Shown: positions 1-12,030, numbered from the stretch's first letter. The stretch is DNA of 64,000 nt from Serripes groenlandicus (GCA_031761405.1 JASEVX010000113.1:310001-374000), one strand, 5' to 3'. Program-made: numbers and translations. Notes: generated by a model not told the origin, from the letters alone.

Positions 1-1455
1 AAGATGAGCTAAATGTTAAAGACTAAGATGAGCTGAATGTTAAATACTTAGATGAGCTGAATATTAAAGACTAAGGTGAGCTGAATGTTAAAGATTAAGA
101 TGAGCTGAATGTTGAAGACTAAGATGAGCTGATTGTTAAAGACTAAGATGAGCTGAATGTTGAAAACTAAGATGAGCTGAATGTTGAAGACTAAGATGAG
201 ACGAATGATGAAGACTAAGATCAGCTGAATGTTAAAGACAAAGATGAGCTGAATGTTGAAGACTAAGATGAGCTGAATATTGAAGACTAGGATGAGCTGA
301 ATGTTGAAGACTAAGATGAGCTGAATGTTGATGACTTGAATGTTAAAGAATAATGTGAGCTTAATGTTGATGACTAAGATGAGCTGAATGTTGATGACTT
401 GAATGTTAAAGACTAAGATGAGCTGAATGTTAAAGACTAAGATTAGCTGAATGTTAAAGACTAAGATGAGCTGAATGTTGAAAACTAAGATGAGCTGAAT
501 GTTGAAGACTAAGATTAGCTGAATGTTAAAGACTAAGATGAGCTGAATGTTGAAAACTAAGATGAGCTGAATGTTAAAGACTAAGATTAGCTGAATGTTA
601 AAGACTAAGATGAGCTGAATGTTGAAAACTAAGATGAGCTGAATGTTAAAGACTAAGATTAGCTGAATGTTAAAGACTAAGATGAGCTGAATGTTGAAAA
701 CTAAGATGAGCTGAATGTTAAAGACTAAGATTAGCTGAATGTTAAAGACTAAGATGAGCTGAATGTTGAAAACTAAGATGAGCTGAATGTTAAGATTAAG
801 ATGAGCTGAATGTTAAAGACTAAGATGAGCTGAATGTTAAAGACTAAGTTGAGCTGAATGTTAAAGACTATGATGAGATGAATGTTAAACTAATATTAGC
901 TGAATGTTGAAGACTAAGATGAGCTGAATGTTGAAGACTAAGATAAATGTTTAAGACTAAGATGAATGTGAAAGACTAAGATGAGATAAATGATAAAGAC
1001 GAAGATGAACTGAATGTTGAAGACTTAGATGAGCTAAATGTTAAATACTAAGATGAGCTAAATGTTAAAGACTAAGATGAGCTGAATGTTAAATACTTAG
1101 ATGAGCTGAATGTTAAAGACTAAGATGAGACGAATGTTAAATACTTAGATGAGCTGAATGTTAAAGATTAAGATGAGCTGAATGTTGAAGACTAAGATGA
1201 GCTGATTGTTGAAAACTAAGATGAGCTGAATGTTGAAAACTAAGATGAGCTGAATGTTGAAAACTAAGATGAGCTGAATGTTAAAGACTAAGATGAGCTG
1301 AATGTTGAAAACTAAGATGAGCTGAATGTTAAAGACTAAGATGAATGTTAAAGACTAAGTTGAGATGAATGTTAAACTAAGATTAGCTCAATGTTGAAGA
1401 CTAAGATAGGCTGAATGTTGAAGACTAAGATGAGCTGAATATTGAAGACTAAGGC
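1..1455. repeat. 24-bp minisatellite array
   Basis: About 60 degenerate copies of a 24-bp unit (GATGAGCTGAATGTTAAAGA plus CTAA). The unit length is a multiple of three, but every plus-strand frame contains a stop, so it is not read as coding. Between about 480 and 790 the copies are organised into a 72-bp higher-order unit of three variants (…GAAAACTAAGATGAG, …AAAGACTAAGATTAG, …AAAGACTAAGATGAG). The array runs off the left edge. Confidence 0.95.
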
Positions 1456-2760
1456 AAATAGTATATGGGTTGAGCACATTCTCTCTCTGTTTGTGTGTGT
1501 GTCAGGGAAATGCCAGGCTTCACTAAGATTGCTCGAAGAACTACACAGTTATGCCTCTTTGCAATTATAAATTATACTTATAACATGGAAAGGGAGAAAA
1601 CCATCTTAAAAATCTATTTTAGTTTTTGACAAGTTAGCAACATTAAATCAATAGCTTATCTCTTAACATCAAGTTTAGAATATTTGTTTGTTACCTGGTC
1701 ACGTTGAGTAAATCAAAGCGCCAATGGCACTGTAGTGGCGATCGTATGGAAAATTCTGCAAAGTAACAAGCAGTATATCGGTGTAGGGCTTGCGATAACT
1801 CTGGTGCGGGTAAATTTGAGAATGTATTAACCCTGCATCTTTTGACAGTAGAATAATGTTAGTTTGCCAGAATGTTGTCTTGGTGATTTTTAAGTTACGT
1901 TCTGAAATTGGTCATGATGTGTTCAAAATTAGGCCATTCCAAAGTTATGAAAAATCTAGTTGGTATTCGATAGATTACCGTTTTAGCTCATTAGAATGGC
2001 TATTTGTAAACTAAATTGTTCGGGTAATCACATGTTCATCACCATGTCGCTAGGCCATATTAAGATAAAATATTTGTTACACTTTAGAAATGACTAAATT
2101 ATCAAGAAAAGAGAGAAAACAGTATCCATTAGTTTGGTGTTTGTTTCAATGATGTCCGATATTAAGCAGGTCTGTTCAATTTAGTCCCTTCACATTGCAT
2201 GATTGAGGGTTGTCAGAGACATATAAACACAGTGTATTTATATGTCTCTGAGGTGGTTAAACTGCTTCGAATAATGTGAGTTGCAAAAACAAACACAAAA
2301 CATGCTCAAAAAGCACAATTTCACTATTTGCCAAACTGTTCAATTTATAAAAATATAGGCATATATTATAATGCTCGATCTCCATACTAAATTAGGCTAC
2401 ACTTTCAGCATTGGTTGCTAATTGACTCTAGAACGTGCAGACGTGTATACATAACGTGTGTACACACTGACATTGTGTGTCCTTTAAGTTTTAATTTTCA
2501 GCTTAACTATAACTAGTGCATCTGTAATTTTTATAATTTTATGTATTTTATACACAATAAAGAAAAAAAGAAAACTGTTTCTTTTAGCAATATGACCCTT
2601 TTCTAAAAGTAACCCAATACAAGGGAAATAATCCAAATATAGCCAAAATGCATGACAATAACCAGCTGTCCCAAACATGTAAATCAATAGTTTTCTTATG
2701 AATGCAATGCATGTTGTCAAAAGGCTTGATTAAAAGAGAAAATATACATATTTTAAAAAA
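1456..2760. other. No gene seen
   Basis: AT-rich single-copy-looking DNA without a supported ORF. It holds a short GT run near 1490 and a perfect 14-bp stem with a 9-nt loop at 2214-2250. Confidence 0.6.
2214..2250. other. Perfect hairpin
   Basis: CAGAGACATATAAA and its exact reverse complement flank a 9-nt spacer. No gene is close enough to assign it a role. Confidence 0.7.
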
Positions 2761-3466
2761 GGAAATACCTATGCTTTGAAAAGGTGCAGTAGTTTTAGTG
2801 ACACTTGTGCTGAATCTGACAGTATTCCTGGACCTTCTCATGAACATTCACATATACCGACTGAGTCTGAGGATGTAACTTCACTAAGGAAACTTCACAC
2901 ATCATTTGCACAAGCTGTACTTCATGCTAGTGGTTTAGACTCTGGATCAACTGTACCATTTAAGTTGGGACCATCAACAGGCACTGTAGAGAATACAAAT
3001 TCTTCATCAAAAGTCAGTGACAGTTCATCATTCGAAAATGAAAAAAATGCCATTGTGAATCTGCAAATGCTTAAACATGCATTTAATAGCCTTAACGGAC
3101 ACACATGTGACAACGCTAGTCTGAAACTGAGTGTGCTCGACCGGGAAAGGCCTTTGCATAACGCTACAACTGAAATGCCAGAATTGTAACTTTGTATCGC
3201 ATGAACTGCCCCTGTTGCATAGTGTAAAAGAAACCAGGGACAGACACAGCGATCCTGAACAACTGTCTTGTTCTGCCAGTCCTCGGTTCACAATTGGGGA
3301 TAAGTGACATTCAGCGTATACTTGCCTGCTTAAATATTCAAGCACCAGACAAGCGAGGACTGCAAAGAAAATTCAACTCAGGCACAGAATATTTTCAATA
3401 CAAAAGAACGAGATACTCGAAACGTCGTCAAATTGCAAATAAAGAACGTTTCAAACACTCTATATA
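2761..3466 (+). pseudogene. Decayed Mutator-like (MULE-type) protein, N-terminal part
   Basis: An open frame from about 2761 to 3189 has no ATG start and encodes a serine-rich segment followed by a stretch ending LKLSVLDRERPL. Around 3176 the likely reading switches frame to KCQNCNFVSHELPLL, then continues with breaks through GISDIQR-like and LACLNIQAPDK-like pieces to about 3466. The order of a C-x2-C, a C-x-NFVS-like motif and an LACLNI-type segment resembles the N-terminal region of Mutator-like proteins common in invertebrate genomes. This is recognition by eye of a family pattern. The catalytic domain is absent and the copy is broken by at least one frameshift and one stop. It could also be a fragment of an unrelated repeat protein. 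Confidence 0.4.
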
Positions 3467-3539
3467 AAAATCACCAACCGTTGCAAGTGTAGATCACTCT
3501 TATGTTATTAATTTAGGGTAATAATTATACAGTTGGCAT

Positions 3540-3910
3540 TTCTGAACAGTGTAGACTAAGATCGGCATGTACACCCGCACATGCTGATCTCGATCTACAC
3601 TGTTCACAAAAGCAAACTTGTATTTTTTCGCACGGACAGGCTCAATTACGTAAGTTATACGTGAACAGTGTAGATTGTGTGAACACTGTACGACCAGATC
3701 AGCATGCACGGATGTACAGGCTGCTCGATCAGGATCTAGACAGTTCACGAAAGCAAATGTCTACCTTTTCGCTCAATTATTTCTTGAACAGTGTAGCAAA
3801 CTTGTACCAGTTCACCCTGACAGGCGTAATTATGTTAGTACTTTGTGAATAATGTAGATCTTGACCAGACTGTGCGGATGTACAGGCTGATCTGGTCCTA
3901 CACTGTTCAC
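3540..3910. repeat. Inverted/tandem repeats around GAACAGTGTAGATC
   Basis: The motif GAACAGTGTAG and its complement CTACACTGTTCA recur at least six times in both orientations, separated by GATCAGCATGCACGGATGTA-like segments. This gives a multi-armed palindrome typical of a MITE cluster. The small ORFs inside are repeat shadows. Confidence 0.75.
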
Positions 3911-4619
3911 ACAATTCACATTTTGTACGCATCAATTGATAGAAGTCAATAAAGAAATCAATGCCATATAGTGTTATATAGTTCATTTTCAAGCACAACA
4001 AATATATGAAATATCGACAGGGGCCAAATCCGAATGTGTCCACTGCCACCTTTAAACCTTTGTAAACCAGTCTTATCATCCAGACGCTTTCATATATTTA
4101 AACAACTACACAATAAAGCGTTTATAATATTGAGATAACTATGCAGTCTCGCGAGCTATTTATAGAACCTTTTGGAATTTCCAGATTTGAGTATCATCAG
4201 AGTTACCGGTATTTGCAAGGCAGATAGAACGCGCAATGATATTTATTATCTGCCCAATCATGATGAAGATAATATTTACATATGTTAACTCTATGTAGAT
4301 AATGTCTTGATAAAACTCAAATATTAGTAACAATCCGGTACCAAAGTAGCACTGACATAATTATTATTAATCACGTCTCTGCATCAATGATGGAACTATA
4401 ACGGATGTGAGTAAATTAGTTTGCAGTAAGGAAAAAAAATATCAACCGATTGTTCAAAACCGACTACGTAAATATTTTTCGTTGTTGTTGTTTCTGTTAG
4501 CATTGTGGCGATTGTCAAACCAATCGCCACAAAAAGTACTCGGTTATATTGAACACTTGTTGTCGCAACCCACATAGCCCACATATTTGGAAATATATGT
4601 ATTCAATACATGTATTTAA
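3911..4619. other. No gene seen
   Basis: AT-rich DNA without supported coding sequence. A short inverted repeat (TTGTGGCGATTG against CAATCGCCACAA) lies at about 4503-4531. Confidence 0.5.
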
Positions 4620-4722
4620 GGGTGGGGTGGGGATGAGGGGTGTGAAGTGGGGTGGGGGTGATGAGGGGGGGGGGGAGGGGGGGGGGGAGGGGGGAGGGGG
4701 GGGGGGGAAGGGGGAGTTCTCA
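4620..4722 (+). repeat. G-run tract
   Basis: About 100 bases of almost pure guanine runs of 4 to 13 on the plus strand, interrupted by single A or T. The glycine-rich ORFs over it are composition artefacts. It has strong G-quadruplex potential and may be an assembly-fragile site. Confidence 0.85.
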
Positions 4723-4799
4723 ATTCAATACATTTATTTGTTTCAATTTGATTTCAACTAAGCATGCCACAAAAGAAAAAAACATACATGTACTAGGGA

Positions 4800-5165
4800 C
4801 TTTCTTGTCAGCAATGTCTCATCTGCCATATATATACTATTATTGTCAGCGTTATCTCGTCTGAATATATATACTATTCTTAAATAAGACATTTGGGTCA
4901 GTGTTGTCTCGTCTAAATCTACATAATATTCTTGTCAGCGTTGTCTCGTCTGAATCGATATACTATTCTTGTCAGCGTTGTCTCTTCTGAATCTATATCC
5001 TACTCTTGTCAGCGTTGTCTCATCTGACAGTGAATCTTTATACTACTCTTGTCGGCATTGTCTCGTCTGAATATACATACTATTATTGTCAGCGTTGTCT
5101 CATCTGCCAGTGAATCTATATACTATTATTGTCAGTGTTGTCTCGTCTGAATATATAAACTATTC
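4800..5165. repeat. Minisatellite of TTGTCAGCGTTGTCTC units
   Basis: About nine copies of a unit built from TTGTCAGCGTTGTCTCGTCT plus GAATCTATATACTATTC, with spacing of roughly 37-52 bp because of small insertions. Confidence 0.85.
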
Positions 5166-5204
5166 TTAAAAAAATCATAAAGGCATCCAAGAAACATCTG
5201 ACAA

Positions 5205-5464
5205 ATGAGCCGTCCCGCGAGAAAACCATCATTGCGGACTCTGCGTAAAGTATCGACCCGGATCAGCATTAGAATGCCGCGCAGGCTAGCCCGGATAGGC
5301 ACTTTTCGCTACCTGTGGATTTTATGTTTCAGGAATCCTTACTTTATACCTTTACCTGAGACAGAATGTGTCGGCCAGGTACAGTCTGCGAGGACTACGT
5401 AGGCTGATCGGGGTCGATACATTACACAGAGTCCAGAATGTTGATTATCACGCGGGACGGCTCA
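5205..5464. mobile_element. Foldback MITE family A, copy 1
   Basis: Begins TGAGCCGTCCCGCGAGAAAA and ends with the reverse complement (CGCGGGACGGCTCA); the arms continue inward as a long imperfect palindrome (ACTCTGCGTAAAGTATCGAC against GTCGATACATTACACAGAGT). The element carries no transposase, so it is non-autonomous. A 65-codon ORF starting at the left end (MSRPARK…) is a by-product of the repeat and recurs in other copies. Confidence 0.85.
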
Positions 5465-6855
5465 AATATGGCTAGAAAACAAAGATGATCAGACATATCT
5501 TAATCTACACTTGTAATGAGTTCCTTAAGGTAAGTTTAATTGCAAGCCGTTTTATTATTTGAATAACAATACACGAACAAGGACCTTCAGGGCTAAGCGA
5601 CCAGGAACGATCCAGATCAGCATAAACCTCCTCGTTGTCAGATCAGAATCTTCCCCGTTCAACATCTAATTGAAGCATTGAAGCCAGAGAGCAGTTATTT
5701 CCTTAAAACTTACTGACTATTCAAATATACAATTTGATCGTAAATACCATTTATGCCATAACTGCCGAAGGCCGGTTTTCATGTCACCTAACCTAGTTTA
5801 TCATATTAACTAAGAGACAGATCTCTGAAGTAAAAAGACATTTTGAAATTTAGAAGACATACGTTACATTTTGAAACATCTCTTTAAGGTTGATAGATAT
5901 TGATAAATATATCTACAGCTTAACAAAATGTAACTCAAATTTGAATTTCTAGCAAAGTTATATGTAACGATTTGGGTAGAGATATCTCAAAAATAAGAAT
6001 CTATATCTCAATTGATCATGTATCTCTAGAAATTGAGGAAATATTTCTCTATGTTATATATCTTTGAGTTCTATATAAGTATGTATTTCAAATATATATA
6101 TTCCTGTGTTAAGTTGATATATGTTCTTTTGTTTCCTGAAAATCTCTCAAAACACTTCTCTCAGTAAGTGAGATATATCTGTTATTGAATAAAGTGTAAA
6201 AGGGCTTTATTCTCTATTAAGATTACATATAGGAAAGGGAATTGCTGTATAATTTCTTCATGGAGATATACGACAGCAAGCGAAACGATTTGATATCCAG
6301 TACTGATGTCACAACCTGTCTTATACCATGATTTATGAAACTACTGTAGACAATCTAGAAACTGCCCAAAAAAGGAGAAATTCCTGCTTTTCCATCAATG
6401 TTTTCAAATTTATTCAGTTATAAATTTAACATATATTCATTTTCATAATTGTATTTTCGGAGTTTTGCCTTTATATTTTCAAAGATGTCTGCAATTGATA
6501 TGATGTATTTTGGGAAGAGTAAATCAGGGAACCGTTAATGGTATGATTTGGGATCTGATTGCAGTCAAATATCAAGCTACATATTCTGAATGTCGAATTG
6601 CGAAGCGTTCAACTGTCTTTCGGTTACATCAAGACTTGAACTGAGATATTTATTTGATAACATTACTGAAATATGTGCCAGGCTACACGATGCCCGATCT
6701 TCGATATATGACCAGGAAATATCCACGCAGTCAGATCAAGATATGGTTTTCCTGTTCGTCATCTAGTCGTACAAGCCTGCGAAACACGGGCGGTATTGAC
6801 GAGTATATGACTAAATAAGCATTTAATTAAATCATAAATACTGATGTCCGCGACG
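5465..6855. other. No gene seen
   Basis: AT-rich DNA with scattered GAGATATCTC-type short palindromes and no supported ORF. Confidence 0.5.
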
Positions 6856-7228
6856 AGTTTAACCATCTCCCACATACAGACGCTTTCTGACGTCTCTGCA
6901 TGATATGACTTTGAAAGTTTTGTTTTATTGGGGTTTTACGCCGCTTTCAACATTATTTCAGTTATATCACGGCGACAGTTCACTTATTCATGCTCCCTGG
7001 GTAAACAAACCAGTACTAGGCTAGACAATGTGCCTTGCCAAAGGGCACTCCACCATGACCGTCGTGCCGTGACTGGGGATCGAACCCGGGACACCCGGTT
7101 TCAAATGCCCGACGCTAACCACTCGACCACGGCGGATTCCTGACTTTGAAAGTACTGTGACAGAAGAAGAATTAGCTCATAGTGATCAATTTCTCCTTTT
7201 ACCATAATGTCTTCAACTCTTTTCCAGG
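6856..7228. mobile_element. Foldback MITE family B copy split by a SINE
   Basis: The left part reads CCCACATACAGACGCTTTCT and the right part holds the characteristic core AGCTCATAGTGATCAATTTC. The two halves are separated by the SINE at 6918-7140. Removing the SINE and one copy of its target duplication restores a normal family B element. Confidence 0.75.
6918..7140 (-). mobile_element. tRNA-derived SINE, full length, with target duplication
   Basis: On the minus strand it starts with a tRNA-like head with an A-box-like TGGTCGAGTGGTTAGCG and a B-box GGTTCGATCCC. A conserved body follows (CTAGTACTGGTTTGTTTACC, GTGATATAACTGAAATAATG) and it ends in an A-rich tail. It is flanked by an exact 12-bp duplication TGACTTTGAAAG at 6906-6917 and 7141-7152, proving retrotransposition. 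It is not a functional tRNA because a SINE body follows the head. Confidence 0.92.
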
Positions 7229-7255
7229 GGCGTAGCTTGGCAATACTCAATGTGT

Positions 7256-7460
7256 AGGCCGTCTCGTGAGAAAATCAACATTGTGGACTCTGCGTAAAGT
7301 ATTGACCCGGATCAGTCTAAGCATGCCACACAGGCGTACCCTGATATACACTTTTCGCCTCCTGTGGATTTTCTGTTTCAGGAATCATTACTCTATCCCC
7401 CCTTAGACGGAATGTGTCTGTCGGATCAGTTTGATCCGGTCGATACATTACGCAGATGCT
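7256..7460. mobile_element. Foldback MITE family A, copy 2 (right end lost)
   Basis: Starts GGCCGTCTCGTGAGAAAATC, the diverged left arm of family A, and ends inside the right arm at GTCGATACATTACGCAGATG. The terminal repeat is missing on the right. Confidence 0.75.
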
Positions 7461-8160
7461 TTTGGGGCATTTTTAGAAAAAATGTGTAGGCACGTGCCTA
7501 CAGTACCTAAAGGGGCTACGCCCATGTTTTCAGTACTTGCGATTTTATTTCTATAGGTCTTCCCTATTTAACCAAGATGTTTTCAAAGTCTGCTGTTGTA
7601 AATTTGATTGGTTGTATGTATGAACTGGTTAAAATCATTGCAGGATCTCTATCCTCATCTTTCAGCTCTGTCGGTGAATGTTCTAACCAGCCGAGCAATA
7701 ATTGATGCGTATTTCTTAGCTCTGAGGGAAGCAAGCATCGGAGTATTTTTTTTGGAAATACGTAGCTGAAGTTCAGCTTGTGCGTTCGTTACATCTAATA
7801 TAAATGGTTTCTTATGAATAGCTCAATGTTTCGATGAATAAATGGCGAACAGTGCAGATGCAATATTGTTGACTTTCCAAGAGAGCATGTTATAAAAATG
7901 AAGCTCGGTTACCTGAAATCTCTTCATTTGATAGCGCAGCCATTTTCTGTAATCTGGAAACAAGAAGAAGATAATATTTTTGATCTGTAAATCAATGGGT
8001 CAACAGCTGTCGCTGCCTAGATGAATTGTGTCAAGGTAAAGGGGTCTTGTTGCAAATCTTATTTCGACATCAGAGAAATGAGCCTCGTTTTGTGTTTTGA
8101 TTTGTTTGTACCAGTATTGACTTGCCATAATCGGGTCATATTAAGGAAATCTGGCGTCCA
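7461..8160. other. No gene seen
   Basis: No supported ORF or recognised repeat between the MITE remnant and the 58-bp minisatellite. Confidence 0.5.
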
Positions 8161-9095
8161 ACTAGTGCTCGCCAAATAATTTATATTGCAAGGCGGGGGT
8201 AAACAAATTCACCAACCAACTAGTGCTCGCCAAATAGTTTATTCTGCACGGCGAGGGTAAACAAATTCACCAACCAACTAGTGCTCGCCAAATAGTTTAT
8301 TCTGCACGGCGAGACTAAACAAATTCACCAACCAACTAGTGCTCTCCAAATAATTTATTCCGCACGACGAAGGTAAACTAATTCATCAACCATCTAGTGC
8401 TCTCCAAATAATTAATTCCGCACGGCGAGGGTAAACAAATTCATCAACCAACTAGTGCTTGCCAAATAGTTAATTCTGCACGGCGAGGGTAAACAAATTC
8501 ACCAACCAACTAGTGCTCGCCAAATAGTTTATTCTGCACGGCGAGATTAAACAAATTCACCAACCAACTAGTGCTCTCCAAATAATTTATTCCGCACGAC
8601 GAAGGTAAACAAATTCACCAACCAACTAGTGCTCTCCAAATAATTTATTCCGCACGACGAAGGTAAACAAATTCATCAACCATCTAGTGCTCTCCAAATA
8701 ATTAATTCCGCACGGCGAGGGTAAACAAATTCATCAACCAACTAGTGATCGCCAAATAGTTAATTCTGCACGGCGAGGGTAAACAAATTCATCAACCATC
8801 TAGTGCTCGCCAAATAGTTTATTCTGCACGGCGAGGGTAAACAAATTCATCAACCATCTAGTGCTCGCTAAAGAGTTAATTCTGCACGGCGAGGGTAAAC
8901 AAATTCATCAACCATCTAGTGCTCGCCAAAGAGTAATTCTGCACGGCGAGGGTAAACAAATTCATCAACCATCTAGTGCTCGCCAAATAGTTTATTCTGC
9001 ACGGCGAGGGTACACAAATTCATCAATCATCTAGTGCTCGCCAAATAGTTTATTCTGCACGGCGAGGGTAAACAAATTCACCAACCAACTAGTGA
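8161..9095. repeat. 58-bp minisatellite
   Basis: Sixteen copies of a 58-bp unit with the core CTAGTGCTCGCCAAATAGTT followed by ATTCTGCACGGCGAGGGTAA. Variants at CTCGCC/CTCTCC and CACCAACC/CATCAACC alternate in blocks, showing segmental amplification. The copies abut without unique spacers. Confidence 0.95.
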
Positions 9096-9954
9096 GACAA
9101 CACTTCTAGTTATTAGTCAACAGATGCATCTAGGTATAAATTACATTTAGACGTACAGAAAAGGCTTTGTTGATACTATGAAAGTGGATGCACAGACCCG
9201 AGCGTCTGAGTTTTCTCTGCATGAAGATGCAATACGAGCCCAAAGCTTTAGACGTGACTTAATTAAATGCAGGTAGAACACCGATGGGATGACATTTATA
9301 GTATCTTCTCAGAAATGAAATATATAGCTTTGCTCTTGTGAACAACCCGCTTCGTAAATGTTTCTTTTTTATTCAAATACTCTATATTCCTGTTCTGAAT
9401 TCGCTAATCTATATACAAAAACGTCTGTATTACTGTAGGCATAGATTATTTAACCCTTTCGCACATACAACCCATCCAAGGCATTTTTGAGGAAACTATT
9501 TGTAAAGTATACTTATTATATTGTGTTGAAAACATTTGGAGAAACTTCTTACATGTATGAGTCTGTGCCGGTGAACAATCTGGTCAGAGAATTAATTAAA
9601 GCAATGTCTCCTTTCTAACTGTGTATCTAATGGAATCTCGTTCAAATTAAAAAAGCTACATGAATTCCTCGGGTAAGACTTTAAGGTAAATTATTTTGTT
9701 TTTTATCGATTTAGACAGCGCATTCGGATATCGTTTCCGAAAGTGTAGTGGTTAGTGTGTCCGCATTTAGGCGGGAGACCAGGGTTAAATACACATAAAC
9801 TGCTTTAAAAAAATGGCAGTGATTGCTATATGGCTTCCCTCCTTGGCACTCAGGGTTGCAGGGATACAAGCAGTACGACTGACCGATCTTTGTCAGGATA
9901 AACAGTACCGGTAACACTGGTCAATTACCCGGCAAACGCCGTGCTATAACTAAT
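9096..9954. other. No gene seen
   Basis: AT-rich DNA. A CCCTTTCGCACATACA piece near 9457 may be a very decayed family B MITE, but its second arm is not convincing. Confidence 0.4.
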
Positions 9955-10181
9955 TGAGCCGTCTGCGAGAAAACCAACATTATGGCCTCTGCGCTGACTG
10001 ATCCGGACCGACACATTCCGTCCCAGGTGGATAGAGGTATAGAGTAATGATTTCCCGATACAGAAAATCCACAGGAGGCGGAAAGTGTTTATCCTGGTAA
10101 GCCTGCGCGGCATGCTTATGCTGATCCGGGTCGATACTTTACGCAAAGTTTACAATGTTGGTTTTCTCGCGAGACGGCTCA
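9955..10181. mobile_element. Foldback MITE family A, copy 3
   Basis: Begins TGAGCCGTCTGCGAGAAAAC and ends CTCGCGAGACGGCTCA. The arms are inverted relative to each other over most of the length. Confidence 0.85.
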
Positions 10182-10344
10182 AATACGGTTGTACAAATGC
10201 GTACAACACCATTCAAACAAAGTACCAAGATGTATATCTGTGTACATGATGTATATCTGTGCTCTCTGAATACGTTTACATGATTTTCATTCAGCCCCGT
10301 TTTATTGAAATGTCAGTGATTGGTCTCTTTGGAGGGATTCAAAC

Positions 10345-10562
10345 GTGGGGAGTTTAAACCTATCCAACACATTACACATCTGCTGCAGATGACTTTAAAA
10401 AGGTGAAAATCTCGATAAGTGGACGTTTTTAATTCAATAGAGTCGAAAACGTTGTGGCAAAATGAGACATTGCTCCTTTTGAGCAATGTCTGCTTTCGTC
10501 ACAATTTTTTAATCGTCTGCTGCAGAGGCATTAAAAATCGTCTATAAGTGGAAAACGGTTAA
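10345..10562. mobile_element. Foldback MITE family B copy
   Basis: Two inverted arms (CATCTGCTGCAGATGACTTT and AATCGTCTGCTGCAGAGGCA) flank the core GACATTGCTCCTTTTGAGCA, which is itself a small palindrome. Confidence 0.75.
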
Positions 10563-10861
10563 TACCACAGGGCGAAATTCAACATCTGCACCATTGTCTT
10601 CAATAACAGGAACATTAAAAAGAGAATTCTAGAGGCAATCTATACTAGTCAATGAATACTTATGAACTCATTTAAAAGCCTATTAGCAGTTCCTATAGAA
10701 TCGATCACGGACCAGAGTATACCAGTTAAGACAGGACTGCTTATCTTCACAGGATCTCCGCATTTTAAAACGTTCTTTAAAATACTACAAACGACTTTGC
10801 AATGACCAGTTTATGTACTGGTGACAGAGGCTTCCTAAAATCGGTTGCAGCAGTAAACGGG

Positions 10862-11094
10862 TTAACCCTTTCCCACATACAGCAAAACATGCAGCAGACG
10901 AATTTGAAAATGTCTAATTTAAAACATGGAAATTCTCTATAAATTGTAGATACAATTATTGAATAAAAATGAAAACATTGTGGCAAATGGAGAAATTGCT
11001 CGTTTTGAGTAATTTCTCCTTTTGTCAAGATGTTTTCAAAAGTCGTCCGCTGCAGATGCATCAAAATGCGCCTATAGGTTGGAAAGGGTTAAAC
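10862..11094. mobile_element. Foldback MITE family B copy
   Basis: Starts TTAACCCTTTCCCACATACA and ends GGTTGGAAAGGGTTAA, so the terminal repeats are intact. The core GAGAAATTGCTCGTTTTGAG is present. Confidence 0.85.
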
Positions 11095-11524
11095 AGATCC
11101 GTTTTGTGTAATCCTGGCAAACATATTATTATCTTAAAACGAGAATAAAAGCGACTTACCCTATAAAACGTAATAACCCCTTTGAACATAAAACTATTCT
11201 GTTCCAAATTAGATCAATAACAATGTAGATACATGAAATCCACTGTTTTGTAAAACTGTTATAATGTAAGCACACAATATGGATCGTCACAGTTGATTTG
11301 TTAATTGAAATCTTCAACAAACTGTTTATGAATGCGTACCCTTTATCCTTGTACGTTTTGAATGTCATACATTTTGAAAATAAATGTTGTTATTTACGTA
11401 TAATTATTGGTTACTGCGATTTTTAGAAAATGATTAAAGCAAATTGTTGTTGTAGTGTATTTGTTGATTCATATTTTTAATAAATTATATTTTTATAGAA
11501 CTAGATATATGACAGTAAACTTTA
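11095..11524. other. No gene seen
   Basis: AT-rich DNA without a supported feature. Confidence 0.45.
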
Positions 11525-11728
11525 TATAGTCGCACTTGGACGCATCTGCAGCAGATGACTTTTTACAACATTAAGTCAACATGAGAAATTTACCAATATC
11601 ACCTTTTGCTTTTAAGTTTAAAACCCTATTATTTGATTTGATTTATAGACATAGTCCATATATTTTGCCTATCAGTGTCTGATCTATCCACTGCAGACGT
11701 GTTGTATATGGGAAAGGGGTATTGCATA
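11525..11728. mobile_element. Foldback MITE family B copy, diverged
   Basis: The left arm CGCATCTGCAGCAGATGACT and right arm CACTGCAGACGTGTTGTATA face each other; the right end is TATGGGAAAGGGG. Confidence 0.6.
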
Positions 11729-11774
11729 TTCAAACTTTTCACACACCGATTGAGTTAGTTTGGTTATGGGGTAA

Positions 11775-12030
11775 ACATTGTTTGCTTGGTGCTTTACGCC
11801 CTTTTCAACAGTGTTCACGTTATATCTCGGCGTTTCCAAGGTTAGTTACCAGTAGTACTTGTCCATGTATCCTGACACGAATTGAATGCCAAGCCCTGAG
11901 CGCCAGGTAGGAAAAGCTATTGCTACCAAATTTTAAGTATATGGTTTGACGGACGGAGTTGGAACCATCGACCTACCACACTCGAGGCGGATGCTCTACC
12001 ACTAATCCACCGAGGTGGTATATCCATACA
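11775..12030 (-). mobile_element. tRNA-derived SINE, second family
   Basis: On the minus strand the head carries GGATTAGTGGTAGAGCATCC (A-box type) and ATGGTTCCAACTCC (B-box type). The tail is the shared GTTATATCTCGGCGTTTCC/GGCGTAAAGC segment. A further SINE-like stretch without a clear head follows to about 12215. Confidence 0.75.

Noticed and set aside
5205..5402. 65-codon ORF (MSRPARK…) as a conserved gene
   Set aside because: It coincides with the arm of the family A foldback repeat and recurs, broken, in other copies.
6918..7140. tRNA genes at SINE heads (also 12000, 13880, 19430, 25990, 34270)
   Set aside because: A- and B-boxes are present, but the acceptor stem does not close and a SINE body follows directly.
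8161..9095. CRISPR-like arrays (58-bp and 57-bp repeats)
   Set aside because: Units abut each other without unique spacers, no cas-type genes, and the context is eukaryotic.
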